Shown here: in pieces, positions 37,269-45,691 of the stretch
Layout of the letters: every line of letters begins with the position of its first letter
Numbering within the stretch: position 1 is the first letter of the stretch
Assembly (NCBI GenBank): GCA_902599045.1
Contig: CACKEA010000001.1
Span: 1-64,000 of the forward strand
Length of the DNA stretch: 64,000 nt
DNA from: an uncultured Alphaproteobacteria bacterium
GTDB lineage: Bacteria; Pseudomonadota; Alphaproteobacteria; HIMB59
Direction: 5' to 3'
Notes under the pieces: model-generated
What the model was told of the DNA's origin: nothing
Databases searched by the model: none
What the model saw: the letters and a program-made list of their open reading frames with translations, nothing else
Position numbers and translations under genes: made by a program

Positions 37269-37907
37269 GTGAAAAAAGCATTAATAACCATTGGGTCTAC
37301 TCGTGAGTATATTGATCCGGTAAGATATATCTCGAATGAGTCATCGGGTCGGCAAGGTATGGCCTTAATAAAAAGTCTTTTAAAATCTAATTATAAAATT
37401 ATTTGTTTACATGGATATATACAAGTTAAACAAATAGTTTCAAAAAATGTTAAGTATGTTTTTACTTCCAGTGCAAAAGAGATGTTAAAAGAAGCAAAAA
37501 AATATAAGTCAGTAGATTTAGGAATTTTTAATGCAGCGGTTGGTGACTATAAAGTTGAAAAATATAGTAAAGTGAAAATAAAAAAAAATAATGGTTTATC
37601 TTTGAAACTGATTAACAATCCTGATGTTTTAAAATCAATGTCGACTGGAAAAAATAAACCTAAGATTACAGTTGGATTTGCTTATGAAACTGACAATGTA
37701 TTGCAGAATGCAAAAAAAAAACTATTAAGCAAAAATTGTGATTTTATTGTTTTAAATTATCCAACACCTAAAAATAAAATTTTTAATACCAACTATAACA
37801 ATGGTATTTTGATTGGGAAATCGGGTGCCTCATTAAAAATAGGCAGTGTTAGCAAAACAATTTTTGCAGATAAAATTGTTAAATATCTTAAAAATATTAA
37901 AGCTTAA
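37269..37907 (+). CDS. coaB: Phosphopantothenate-cysteine ligase (CoaB half of CoaBC)
   Basis: Joins phosphopantothenate and cysteine using CTP. 212 residues, equal to the C-terminal half of CoaBC. ITIGSTREYIDPVRYISNESSG at the N-terminus and the AAVGDYKVE stretch near 93 are typical; KIKK near 105 and VGFAYETDN near 138 are the later substrate/CTP regions. GTG start directly follows the in-frame coaC stop and has no Shine-Dalgarno sequence of its own. The linker seems shorter than in fused CoaBC proteins. Confidence 0.9.
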   Translation: MKKALITIGSTREYIDPVRYISNESSGRQGMALIKSLLKSNYKIICLHGYIQVKQIVSKNVKYVFTSSAKEMLKEAKKYKSVDLGIFNAAVGDYKVEKYSKVKIKKNNGLSLKLINNPDVLKSMSTGKNKPKITVGFAYETDNVLQNAKKKLLSKNCDFIVLNYPTPKNKIFNTNYNNGILIGKSGASLKIGSVSKTIFADKIVKYLKNIKA

Positions 37908-37908
37908 T

Positions 37909-38352
37909 ATGGTTGATATTAAAGTAAAAAAAATAGATGACAGTGTTGATCTTCCAGCGTATGAGACATCGTCAAGCGCTGGAATGGATATTAGAGCATT
38001 CCTACCAAATGGAAATGTTGATATTGCTCCTCAACAAACAAAACTAATTGGGACGGGGTTGATTTTTGAAATACCTGATGGTCTAGAGGTTCAGATCAGA
38101 CCTCGAAGTGGATTAGCGTTAAAAAACTCAATTACTGTTTTAAATAGTCCTGGTACCATTGATTCAGACTATAGAGGCGAAATTAAAGTAATTTTAATTA
38201 ATCATGGATCAAAAGTTTTTGAGGTTACAAATAAAATGAGAATCGCACAAATGGTTGTATCAAAATATGAAAAGGTTAATTTAAAATTAGTAAGCGATTT
38301 AAATGCTACAAAGAGAGGAAGTGGTGGTTTTGGGTCAACAGGAACAAACTGA
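37909..38352 (+). CDS. dut: Deoxyuridine 5'-triphosphate nucleotidohydrolase (dUTPase)
   Basis: Trimeric dUTPase, 147 residues from the ATG at 37909. Motifs: I SSAGMDIRA, II RPRSGLALK, III GTIDSDYRGEIKV, IV RIAQMVV, V RGSGGFGSTG. Keeps uracil out of DNA and makes dUMP. The track start (37846) lies inside coaB and would add a non-homologous leader, so I take the downstream ATG, one base after the coaB stop. Confidence 0.95.
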   Translation: MVDIKVKKIDDSVDLPAYETSSSAGMDIRAFLPNGNVDIAPQQTKLIGTGLIFEIPDGLEVQIRPRSGLALKNSITVLNSPGTIDSDYRGEIKVILINHGSKVFEVTNKMRIAQMVVSKYEKVNLKLVSDLNATKRGSGGFGSTGTN

Positions 38353-39073
38353 TAAACTAATAGAGGAGTTTGGAAGACAAATTCTAGTTCCTGGTATTGA
38401 TGAGGCAGGTCAACTTAATATTTCTAAGAAAAAGGTTTGTATAGTTGGGTTAGGCGCCTTGGGAACCGTTGCATCACAATATCTAGTTCGATCTGGAGTT
38501 GGTGAAATACATCTTATTGACCATGATAAAATTGAAAAGTCGAATTTACATCGTCAAATAAACTATGATCAAAATGATATTGGAAAGTCAAAGTCAAATA
38601 TCTCAAAGCATAAACTTAAAAATGTAAATGATACAACTATAATAAAAGAGCATTCAATAAATTTTGAGTCTTTTACTGAAGAAAATCAAAAAATTAAATT
38701 TGATTTAATATTTGATTGCACTGACAGCCATCAAAATAAAATATTTTCTTCAAAATTTTCTAAGACAAACAATACATCTTTTGTATCTATCTCAATTAAC
38801 TCATCAGAAGGCATTTATTTTGCACAAGACTATCAAAAAAATAATTCGTCATGTTTCGAGTGTCTTTTTCCTTATGCTGATCAGAATCACCGCTGTTTGA
38901 ACAGTGCTATGATTGGACCAGTTGCAGGTTTTGTTACTAGTTTTGCTTGTATGAAAATTGTATTTGCACTTGCAAAAAATAAAACTCAATTGGTGAATGA
39001 GATCAGCTTGATAGACCTTTTGACTTCAGACATAAACAAACTACAATTGAAGAATAAAGTTTGTCCTCACTAA
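38324..39073 (+). CDS. E1-like ThiF/MoeB/HesA-family adenylyltransferase
   Basis: Adenylates the C-terminal Gly-Gly of a ubiquitin-like sulfur carrier (ThiS or MoaD type). VCIVGLGALGTVASQYLVRSGVG is the nucleotide-binding Rossmann loop, followed by SNLHRQINY (ATP-contact arginine) and IFDCTDSHQNK. The first zinc pair is CFEC. The second pair of MoeB/ThiF, CPxC, is replaced by a protein that ends CPH. The start is uncertain: GAGAGGAA precedes GTG 38324 and TTG 38330, both inside the end of dut. No ThiS or MoaD partner is in the window, so thiamine versus molybdopterin cannot be decided. Confidence 0.82.
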   Translation: MVLGQQEQTDKLIEEFGRQILVPGIDEAGQLNISKKKVCIVGLGALGTVASQYLVRSGVGEIHLIDHDKIEKSNLHRQINYDQNDIGKSKSNISKHKLKNVNDTTIIKEHSINFESFTEENQKIKFDLIFDCTDSHQNKIFSSKFSKTNNTSFVSISINSSEGIYFAQDYQKNNSSCFECLFPYADQNHRCLNSAMIGPVAGFVTSFACMKIVFALAKNKTQLVNEISLIDLLTSDINKLQLKNKVCPH

Positions 39074-39074
39074 T

Positions 39075-39590
39075 ATGAACACATTTACACCCCAATCTAG
39101 TTATAGTTATGAAGAGATTATTGAATGTGGAAAAGGGAATTTATTTGGAGAAGGGAATGCTCAACTACCCGCTCCACCCATGCTTATGTTTGATCGTATT
39201 ACCAGAGTTAATAAAGACGGCGGGGTTCATGGAAAAGGCGAAATAACCGCTGAACTCGATATTAACGCTGATTTATGGTTCTTTAAGTGTCATTTTTTAG
39301 GCGATCCTATCATGCCAGGATGTTTGGGTCTTGACGCTTTATGGCAAATGTTAGGTTTTTATTTAGGTTGGCTTGGATACCTTGGAAAAGGTCGTGCTTT
39401 AGGAGTTGGGGAAATCAAATTTGTAGAAGAAATAAAGCCAGATAAAGAATTAATTGAATATAAGGTTAGTTTAAAAAAATCTTTAAGTAAAAAAGGGTTA
39501 TCAATTGGTTATGGAGATGGACAAATAATACACAAAGAAAAAATAATATATCACGCTAATGATTTAAGAGTGGGTTTGTTTAATGAGTAA
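39075..39590 (+). CDS. fabA: 3-hydroxydecanoyl-ACP dehydratase/isomerase
   Basis: Bifunctional FabA, 171 residues, which introduces the cis double bond of unsaturated fatty acids. [20 protein letters not shown] carries the active-site histidine and the conserved GCLGLDA with the aspartate; [11 protein letters not shown] follows. First gene of fabA-fabB-fabI, the classic alphaproteobacterial unsaturated fatty-acid set. It starts one base after the E1-like stop and overlaps fabB by 8 bases. Confidence 0.95.
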   Translation: MNTFTPQSSYSYEEIIECGKGNLFGEGNAQLPAPPMLMFDRITRVNKDGGVHGKGEITAELDINADLWFFKCHFLGDPIMPGCLGLDALWQMLGFYLGWLGYLGKGRALGVGEIKFVEEIKPDKELIEYKVSLKKSLSKKGLSIGYGDGQIIHKEKIIYHANDLRVGLFNE

Positions 39591-40800
39591 CAAAAGAGTT
39601 GTCATTACAGGATACGGTATAGTTTCTTGTATAGGCGATAACAAAAAAGAGGTTTTGCAAAGTTTAAAAGATGTGAAGTCTGGTATCAGTCATTGTGAAG
39701 AATATGAAGAGCTTGGGATGAGGAGTCACGTACATGGTAAACCTAAAATAAATATTGAAGAAAATGTAGATAGAAAAATCTTACGTTTTATGGGTGAAGG
39801 TGCTGCTTATAATTATATTGCAATGAAAGAGGCAATTGAACACTCAGGACTTGATGAAACTCTCATATCAAACGTGAATACCGGTTTAGTAATGGGGTCA
39901 GGTGGTCCGTCAACATTTCAATTACAACAAGCATTTGATATAGCAAGAGAAAAAGGTGTTAAAAAAATTGGACCATATATGGTTACAAGAACAATGGCAT
40001 CAGGAAATTCTGCTACCTTGGCAACTCCATTTAAAATTAAAGGTGTTAATTATTCTATCAGCTCAGCATGCTCGACAAGTTTGCATTGTATTGGCAACGC
40101 CTACGATCTTATTAGACATGGTCAACAAGAGATTGTATTTGCTGGTGGTGGAGAAGAAACGCATTGGACAATGTCAATTTTATTTGACGCTATGGGAGCG
40201 CTTTCAAGCAAATATAATGAAACTCCCGAAGTTGCCTCCCGTGCGTATGACTCTTCTAGAGATGGCTTTGTCATTGGAGGTGGTGCAGGCGTTTTAGTAG
40301 TCGAAAGTCTTGATAGTGCTAAAACAAGAGGTGCAAATATTGTAGCGGAAATTCAAGGTTTTGGTCAAACATCAGATGGGTATGACATGGTTCAACCCTC
40401 TGGAGAAGGGGCCGTGAGATGTATGAATATGGCAACTCAAGGAAGGCCCGTTGATTATATTAATGCTCATGGAACCTCCACCCCTGTGGGAGACATGATT
40501 GAATTAAAAGGTATAAGAGAGGTTTTTGGTGATAATGTTCCTCCAACAAGTTCCACAAAGTCCTTAACTGGTCACTCACTAGGTGCTACTGGTGTACAAG
40601 AAGCTGTTTACTCTCTTTTAATGATGGAAAATGATTTTATGGTTGAGTCCGCTAATATTTCAAACCTAGATGAAAAGGCTGAAGGAATGAATATTCTTCG
40701 AGAGAATAAAAATGATGTTAAAATTAATTCTATCCTATCAAATAGTTTTGGTTTTGGTGGAACCAATGCCTCTATCTATCTAACTAGTTATAATGACTAA
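39583..40800 (+). CDS. fabB: 3-oxoacyl-ACP synthase I
   Basis: Condensing enzyme, 405 residues, elongating the unsaturated chain made by FabA. Active-site cysteine in [13 protein letters not shown] (about residue 163), histidines in [12 protein letters not shown] and [13 protein letters not shown], and the C-terminal [12 protein letters not shown]. Overlaps fabA and fabI by 8 bases each, so the three are translationally coupled. Confidence 0.96.
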   Translation: MSNKRVVITGYGIVSCIGDNKKEVLQSLKDVKSGISHCEEYEELGMRSHVHGKPKINIEENVDRKILRFMGEGAAYNYIAMKEAIEHSGLDETLISNVNTGLVMGSGGPSTFQLQQAFDIAREKGVKKIGPYMVTRTMASGNSATLATPFKIKGVNYSISSACSTSLHCIGNAYDLIRHGQQEIVFAGGGEETHWTMSILFDAMGALSSKYNETPEVASRAYDSSRDGFVIGGGAGVLVVESLDSAKTRGANIVAEIQGFGQTSDGYDMVQPSGEGAVRCMNMATQGRPVDYINAHGTSTPVGDMIELKGIREVFGDNVPPTSSTKSLTGHSLGATGVQEAVYSLLMMENDFMVESANISNLDEKAEGMNILRENKNDVKINSILSNSFGFGGTNASIYLTSYND

Positions 40801-41569
40801 GATTTTAGAAGGTAAAAAGGGATTAGTTGTAGGCATCGCTAATGATCACTCTATTGCTTGGGGCATTGCAAAATCTTTAAATGATGAAGGTGCAAGTATG
40901 TACTTAACTTATCAAAATGACTCTATAAAAAAAAGAGTTGAGCCCCTGTCTGAGAAAATTAATTGCCTTGGAATTATGCCATGCGATGTATCTGACACCT
41001 CCTCTCTTGAAAGTGTTCGTGATGGAATTAATGGTAATATAGATTTTTTTGTTCATGCTGTCGCCTATTCAGATAAAAATGAACTGTCTGGAAAATATTT
41101 AAATACCTCCAAAGAAAACTTTCTCAAAACTCTACATATTTCTGCATACTCTTTAACTGAGATGATAAGATTATTCTCCCCAAAGATGAACGACGGAGCT
41201 TCTATCATGGCACTAACTTATTATGGATCAACAAGATATATGCAAAGTTATAATGTAATGGGCGTTGCAAAGGCTGCGTTAGAAACTTCGATAAGGTATC
41301 TTTCTGTTGATATGGGTGACAGAGGAATAAGGGTTAATGCGATTTCAGCAGGCCCAATGAGAACTCTAGCTGGCGCTGTAATTAATAAATCAAGAAAGAT
41401 ATATAATTATACCATTGAAAACTCCCCTATTAAAAAACCATTATCGTTAGAAGATATTGGGAAGTCATCAGTTTACTTAATGAGCGACCTTTCAAAAGGT
41501 GTTACAGGAGAGATACTTTACGTGGATAATGGTTATAACAATGTAGGAATGAGTATACAAGATTTATAA
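40793..41569 (+). CDS. fabI: Enoyl-ACP reductase (NADH)
   Basis: Short-chain dehydrogenase-type FabI, 258 residues. [20 protein letters not shown] at the N-terminus is the NADH-binding FabI signature; the catalytic Tyr-x6-Lys is in [13 protein letters not shown], and [13 protein letters not shown] follows. Completes each elongation round. The C-terminus has the usual YVDNGYN. Last gene of the plus-strand run starting at ubiE. Confidence 0.95.
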   Translation: MTKILEGKKGLVVGIANDHSIAWGIAKSLNDEGASMYLTYQNDSIKKRVEPLSEKINCLGIMPCDVSDTSSLESVRDGINGNIDFFVHAVAYSDKNELSGKYLNTSKENFLKTLHISAYSLTEMIRLFSPKMNDGASIMALTYYGSTRYMQSYNVMGVAKAALETSIRYLSVDMGDRGIRVNAISAGPMRTLAGAVINKSRKIYNYTIENSPIKKPLSLEDIGKSSVYLMSDLSKGVTGEILYVDNGYNNVGMSIQDL

Positions 41570-41575
41570 AAACTC

Positions 41576-42106
41576 TTAAAAATGTATTTTTCTATTTTTT
41601 CGAATTTTCTCAAAAAAACCCTCACCTTTTTTGCAATTTTCTTGCCAATTTAAGTTAGCATCTTCATTTGCATTGTCAGAAATATACTTAAAGCATAAAA
41701 AATTAATATTGCTTTTTTTGCATACTTTTGCGATAGCATAAGCCTCCATATCAACCACATCAGTTTGAAGCTCAATTTTATTATTAACAAAGTTATCTCC
41801 GCTACCGCAAGAAAAACCTCTCTTTAAAATAATTTCACTAATTTCATCAAAAGGTGTCTCTCCCAGTTTAAAGCTTAATAAGCCTCTGCAATCCATATCC
41901 CTTTGATAAAATTTTGTGCACTCTATTAAACCGGACAAATTATTATTCAATGCTCCAGCTGTCCCATAGTTAATAATTGTGGTTGGTTTATATTTTTGAA
42001 TTAATTCGCAAGCTTTAATAGTTGCATTAATTTTGCCAACACCAGATATGTGAAAATAATCTAGATTTGGTACTTCATCTTTCAGAGCTGCAATAAAAAC
42101 ATTCAT
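41576..42106 (-). CDS. Compact 5'-methylthioadenosine/S-adenosylhomocysteine nucleosidase-like protein
   Basis: Nucleoside phosphorylase/nucleosidase fold (Pfs/MTAN family), but only 176 residues against about 230 usually. Retained: the N-terminal AALKDEV with a catalytic-type Glu, GVGKINATI, NYGTAGAL (ribose/base region), VVDMEAYAIAKV (purine-binding Glu) and KYISDNAN (catalytic Asp). The missing part lies mainly between GTAGAL and MEAYA. It probably removes adenine from methylthioadenosine or a related nucleoside; S-adenosylhomocysteine itself can be handled by AhcY in this genome. Family placement is fairly sure, substrate is not. Confidence 0.7.
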   Translation of the reverse strand: MNVFIAALKDEVPNLDYFHISGVGKINATIKACELIQKYKPTTIINYGTAGALNNNLSGLIECTKFYQRDMDCRGLLSFKLGETPFDEISEIILKRGFSCGSGDNFVNNKIELQTDVVDMEAYAIAKVCKKSNINFLCFKYISDNANEDANLNWQENCKKGEGFFEKIRKNRKIHF

Positions 42107-42165
42107 ATAAGATTAATATAATTTATAAAGAATACTTAAAAAAGAGCATATTAATTTGGTAAATC

Positions 42166-42228
42166 ATATTTAATTATAAGAACTTATTTTCATAAGTAGC
42201 ATAATTAGCCTAAGCAGAATATGCTGCT
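42166..42228 (-). other. Stem-loops in the 3' region downstream of pnp
   Basis: Reading the minus strand after the pnp stop: AGCAG-CATATT-CTGCT (42213-42228), then ACTTAT-GAAA-ATAAGT (about 42182-42197), a 6-pair stem with a GNRA-type GAAA loop flanked by AATTAT...ATAATT. No U-tract follows either. They may stabilise the 3' end of the pnp message or act as weak terminators. Confidence 0.4.
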
Positions 42229-42239
42229 ATAAAGTATTT

Positions 42240-44303
42240 TTAGAGTTCTTTCATACTGAGCTTAACTTTACCCGCTCGATCAACATCTAAAACTTTCACT
42301 TGAACCTCTTGCCCTTCTGACAAAACATCTGAGACATTCTCAACTCTTTTTTGTGAGATTTGTGAGACGTGCAGTAAACCATCACGAGCACCCATAAAGT
42401 TAACAAAGGCACCAAACTCAACGATTTTTACAACTTTACCATTGTATACCTTGCCTATTTCAGGCTCAGCGACGATGTCCTCAACCATTTGTTTTGCAGT
42501 ATTAATAGACTCCTCATTACTAGATGCAATTTTGACAATACCGTCATCGTTGACTTCAAGTTTTGCTCCTGAGACCTCTACAATATTTCTGATCACTTTT
42601 CCACCAGACCCAATAACATCTTTAATCTTAGCTTTATCGATAGAAATAGAAATTACCTGAGGTGCATGCCTTGAGAACTTAGTACGAGCTTCTGGTAAAG
42701 CTTCTGACATAATTCTTATTATGTGTTTTCTTCCACCTGATGCTTGATTTAAAGCTATCTCCATAATTTCTTTTGTTATACTTGTAATTTTAATATCCAT
42801 TTGAAGTGAAGTAATACCATCCATGGTACCTGCCACTTTAAAGTCCATATCACCCAAGTGATCTTCATCGCCAAGGATATCGCTCAACACAACAAAGTCA
42901 TCGCCCTCTTTGATTAGTCCCATTGCAATTCCACCAATATGTTTTTTAATGGGAACTCCTGCTGCCATTAAAGCAAGAGATGAGCCACAAACGGTAGCCA
43001 TAGAACTAGAGCCATTTGATTCAGTTATCTCAGAGACCAATCGAAGCGTATAAGGAAAATCCTCTTTTGTAGGTAACATCGGATGAACTGCTCTCCATGC
43101 TAGCTTACCATGACCTATCTCTCTTCTACCCGTTGAACCCATTCTTCCAACCTCTCCAACAGAGTATGGGGGGAAGTTGTAATGCAACATAAAATGTTGT
43201 TTGTGCATAGGGTCAAGAGAGTCAATCATTTGTTCATCGTCACCTGTGCCAAGCGTTGTAACAACTATTGCTTGGGTTTCTCCTCTAGTAAATAGACAAG
43301 AACCATGAGCTCTAGGAAGAAGGTCTAACTCGCATGTAATTTTTCTGACCTCATCAAGTTTTCTACCATCAATTCGATTTTTATTTTTGATGATGTCACC
43401 ACGTACAACATCTTTTTCAATATTTTTAATAATTGTAGTGGCGGCTAATACTTGATCATCTTCAACGTTATCCATAATTGAAGATCTGATTTCGTCTAAC
43501 TTCTGACTTCTTTCTTGTTTATCAACAAGACCATAGGCCTCTTTAATCGGATCTGCAATTTTTGAGGCAATATCCTTATGAAGACCCTCATAAAAGTCAG
43601 GTAATGAAGGTACATCAAATTTTTTGATCTCTGTCATTCCAGCAAATTCATGAACTTCTTTTATAAAAGTTTGATAAAAATCGTGACCAAACATTACAGC
43701 CTCAAGCATAGTGCTTTCTGGAAGTTCTTTTGCTTCGGATTCAACCATTAAAACACCTTCTTCTGTCCCGGCCACAACTAAATCTAGAGCTGAATTTGCT
43801 AACTCTTCAATCGTTGGATTAGCTACTAGCTTGCCATCAATATGACCAACTCGAGCGGCACCAAGTGTTCCTGCTACGGGCAGGCCAGATATTGCAAGTG
43901 CGGCACCAGTTGCGTACATTGCTATGACGTCTGGATCCACTGATCCATCATATGACAAAACTGTTAGTGTAACTTGAGTTTCATTTTTAAAATTTTTGTG
44001 AAAAAGAGGTCTAATAGGTCTATCAATCAATCGACAGATTAATGTCTCTCTTTCTGTTGGCCTTGCTTCTCTTTTAAAAAAACCTCCTGGAATTTTTCCA
44101 GAGGCATAATATTTTTCCTGATAGTTAACTGTTAAAGGAAAAAAATCGATATCAGGTTTTTGTGTTTTGGCTGCACATATGTTTGCCATAACCATGGTTT
44201 CGCCACAAGTTACAACAACAGATGCATCTGCTTGCTTTGCAATTCGATTAGTTTCTAAAGTGATTTGTTGGTTACCCAACGTAAAAGTATGTTCTATTTT
44301 CAT
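42240..44303 (-). CDS. pnp: Polyribonucleotide nucleotidyltransferase (PNPase)
   Basis: Phosphorolytic 3'-5' exoribonuclease, 687 residues. Two RNase PH domains (GRLICRLIDRPIRPLF-like stretch near 90; NFPPYSVGEVGRMGSTGRREIGHG near 375), then a KH domain (IKDVIGSGGKVIRNI near 565) and an S1 domain (VVKIVEFGAFVNF near 625). Slightly short at the C-terminus, ending KLSMKEL, with no long acidic tail. Follows rpsO as in most bacteria. Confidence 0.97.
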   Translation of the reverse strand: MKIEHTFTLGNQQITLETNRIAKQADASVVVTCGETMVMANICAAKTQKPDIDFFPLTVNYQEKYYASGKIPGGFFKREARPTERETLICRLIDRPIRPLFHKNFKNETQVTLTVLSYDGSVDPDVIAMYATGAALAISGLPVAGTLGAARVGHIDGKLVANPTIEELANSALDLVVAGTEEGVLMVESEAKELPESTMLEAVMFGHDFYQTFIKEVHEFAGMTEIKKFDVPSLPDFYEGLHKDIASKIADPIKEAYGLVDKQERSQKLDEIRSSIMDNVEDDQVLAATTIIKNIEKDVVRGDIIKNKNRIDGRKLDEVRKITCELDLLPRAHGSCLFTRGETQAIVVTTLGTGDDEQMIDSLDPMHKQHFMLHYNFPPYSVGEVGRMGSTGRREIGHGKLAWRAVHPMLPTKEDFPYTLRLVSEITESNGSSSMATVCGSSLALMAAGVPIKKHIGGIAMGLIKEGDDFVVLSDILGDEDHLGDMDFKVAGTMDGITSLQMDIKITSITKEIMEIALNQASGGRKHIIRIMSEALPEARTKFSRHAPQVISISIDKAKIKDVIGSGGKVIRNIVEVSGAKLEVNDDGIVKIASSNEESINTAKQMVEDIVAEPEIGKVYNGKVVKIVEFGAFVNFMGARDGLLHVSQISQKRVENVSDVLSEGQEVQVKVLDVDRAGKVKLSMKEL

Positions 44304-44340
44304 CTTCCTCTTTCCTACTTATTACACTAATTAAAAAGTT

Positions 44341-44595
44341 TTACTTTTTTCTTAGTTTTAGTTTATCTGCTACTTCTGAGTACTTTCCTACATTCCTCTT
44401 CTTTAAATACGCCATCAATCTATTTCTTTTACCAACCATCATCAGCAGACCTCTTCGAGAATGAAAATCTTTCTTATGTATTTTGATATGTTCTGTTAAC
44501 AGATTAATTTTCTTTGTGAGAAAAAAAATTTGGGACTCTGGTGAACCAGTGTCATTATCAGCACGTGCTATATCGTTTATTTGTATTTCCGACAT
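44341..44595 (-). CDS. rpsO: 30S ribosomal protein S15
   Basis: 84 residues from the ATG at 44595; the track start adds nine residues (MTFTLKGVL) that include the Shine-Dalgarno AAAGGAG and are not part of S15. [13 protein letters not shown], the DFHSRRGLL motif and the C-terminal YLKKRN are diagnostic. Binds the central domain of 16S rRNA. It lies between truB and pnp in the conserved order. Confidence 0.95.
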   Translation of the reverse strand: MSEIQINDIARADNDTGSPESQIFFLTKKINLLTEHIKIHKKDFHSRRGLLMMVGKRNRLMAYLKKRNVGKYSEVADKLKLRKK

Positions 44596-44643
44596 CAATA
44601 CTCCTTTCAAAGTAAACGTCATCTGACCAGGATGTCGCCCAGT

Positions 44644-45342
44644 TCAAATGGTAATCAAGTTAATATGTAAATCATTTATGCTTGAGAAATCAAGAATTTT
44701 TTCATAGGGAATAGCTTGATTTAAAGTAAAAGTCCCTATTTTCAGTCTTTTTATCATACTAGCATATGCGATATCCCCTAAAGAATTTGCAAACTCTTCT
44801 GCAAATGCCCTCACATAAAATCCTGAATGACAATGCAACTCAACGTTCATTTTAGAGGTACTAGAAAGTAAAACTTTTAAACTCTGAACTGATACTTTTT
44901 TATAGCGTTCTTCAATTTTTTCATTTTTCCTAGCCAGCTCATAAAAATTCTTGCCCTTTAATTTGTGAGCCGAAAAGTCTGGTATTTTTTGTTGATATGC
45001 TCCTATGTATTTTTTTAAATGATTAATTCTGTCTATAGTTTTATGACCAATAGGGTTCATTTTTAAAAATCTTCCCTCGGAGTCTAAAGTGTTTGTTGAA
45101 GCACCAAATCGTATCTCAACTTCATAACTTTTTTGATATTGGTGTATATCTGGTATTTTTTTAGTTGCTTTATTAATGCCTATTAATAATAAACCAGAAG
45201 CAAGAGGATCTAAGGTTCCTGCAAAACCAATTTTATTAAATGAATAACGAAATTTTAATTTTCTTATAACTCCTAAAGACTCAATGCCCTCTGGTTTATC
45301 TATAAGTAACCATCCACTACTATGAAACTTTTCTTTCATCAA
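44644..45342 (-). CDS. truB: tRNA pseudouridine-55 synthase, short form
   Basis: Makes pseudouridine 55 in the T-loop of tRNAs. The catalytic Asp is in KIGFAGTLDPLASGLLLIG near residue 45, and DKPEGIESLGVIRKLK and VRAFAEEFANSLG are typical. Only 232 residues: the catalytic domain is complete but the C-terminal PUA-like extension of E. coli TruB is absent. Two adjacent ATGs open the gene. Spaced 3 bases after rbfA. Confidence 0.92.
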   Translation of the reverse strand: MMKEKFHSSGWLLIDKPEGIESLGVIRKLKFRYSFNKIGFAGTLDPLASGLLLIGINKATKKIPDIHQYQKSYEVEIRFGASTNTLDSEGRFLKMNPIGHKTIDRINHLKKYIGAYQQKIPDFSAHKLKGKNFYELARKNEKIEERYKKVSVQSLKVLLSSTSKMNVELHCHSGFYVRAFAEEFANSLGDIAYASMIKRLKIGTFTLNQAIPYEKILDFSSINDLHINLITI

Positions 45343-45345
45343 AAT

Positions 45346-45690
45346 TTATAACTTATCTAGCAGTGATTGTACTTTTAAAGACTCTTGAAAAGATTGGTCG
45401 AATATTAGAGATATCTTTGGAGTGTATTTACTTGTCAGAGTTCTTGCTATTAAGTTTTGTATTTCTCTGAGATAAAGTTTGTTAAATTCTTTAAATTCTG
45501 CCTCTGTAATATTATGAATAAGAAATATTTTTGCAAATCTTAGATCTTTACTTACTTTTACTTCAGTGATTTCAAAGCGAACAGTCGGAAATTTTATAAG
45601 ATAATCTTTTTGGGTTACGAGATATTCGGAGACAAGCCTTTTAATTGAAAGTTCAACTTTTTTGGTTCGAAAACTTGGCTTATTGTCCAC
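45346..45690 (-). CDS. rbfA: 30S ribosome-binding factor A
   Basis: 114 residues; KH-like fold protein needed for 16S rRNA 5'-end maturation. KVSKDLRFAKIFL and the C-terminal PKISLIFDQSFQESLKVQSLLDKL match the family. It abuts infB upstream by 1 base and truB downstream, the conserved order. Confidence 0.9.
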   Translation of the reverse strand: MDNKPSFRTKKVELSIKRLVSEYLVTQKDYLIKFPTVRFEITEVKVSKDLRFAKIFLIHNITEAEFKEFNKLYLREIQNLIARTLTSKYTPKISLIFDQSFQESLKVQSLLDKL

Positions 45691-45691
45691 A

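Noticed and set aside
37846-37908. Longer dut start inside coaB
   Set aside because: The added 21 residues are not dUTPase-like, and the ATG at 37909 directly follows the coaB stop.
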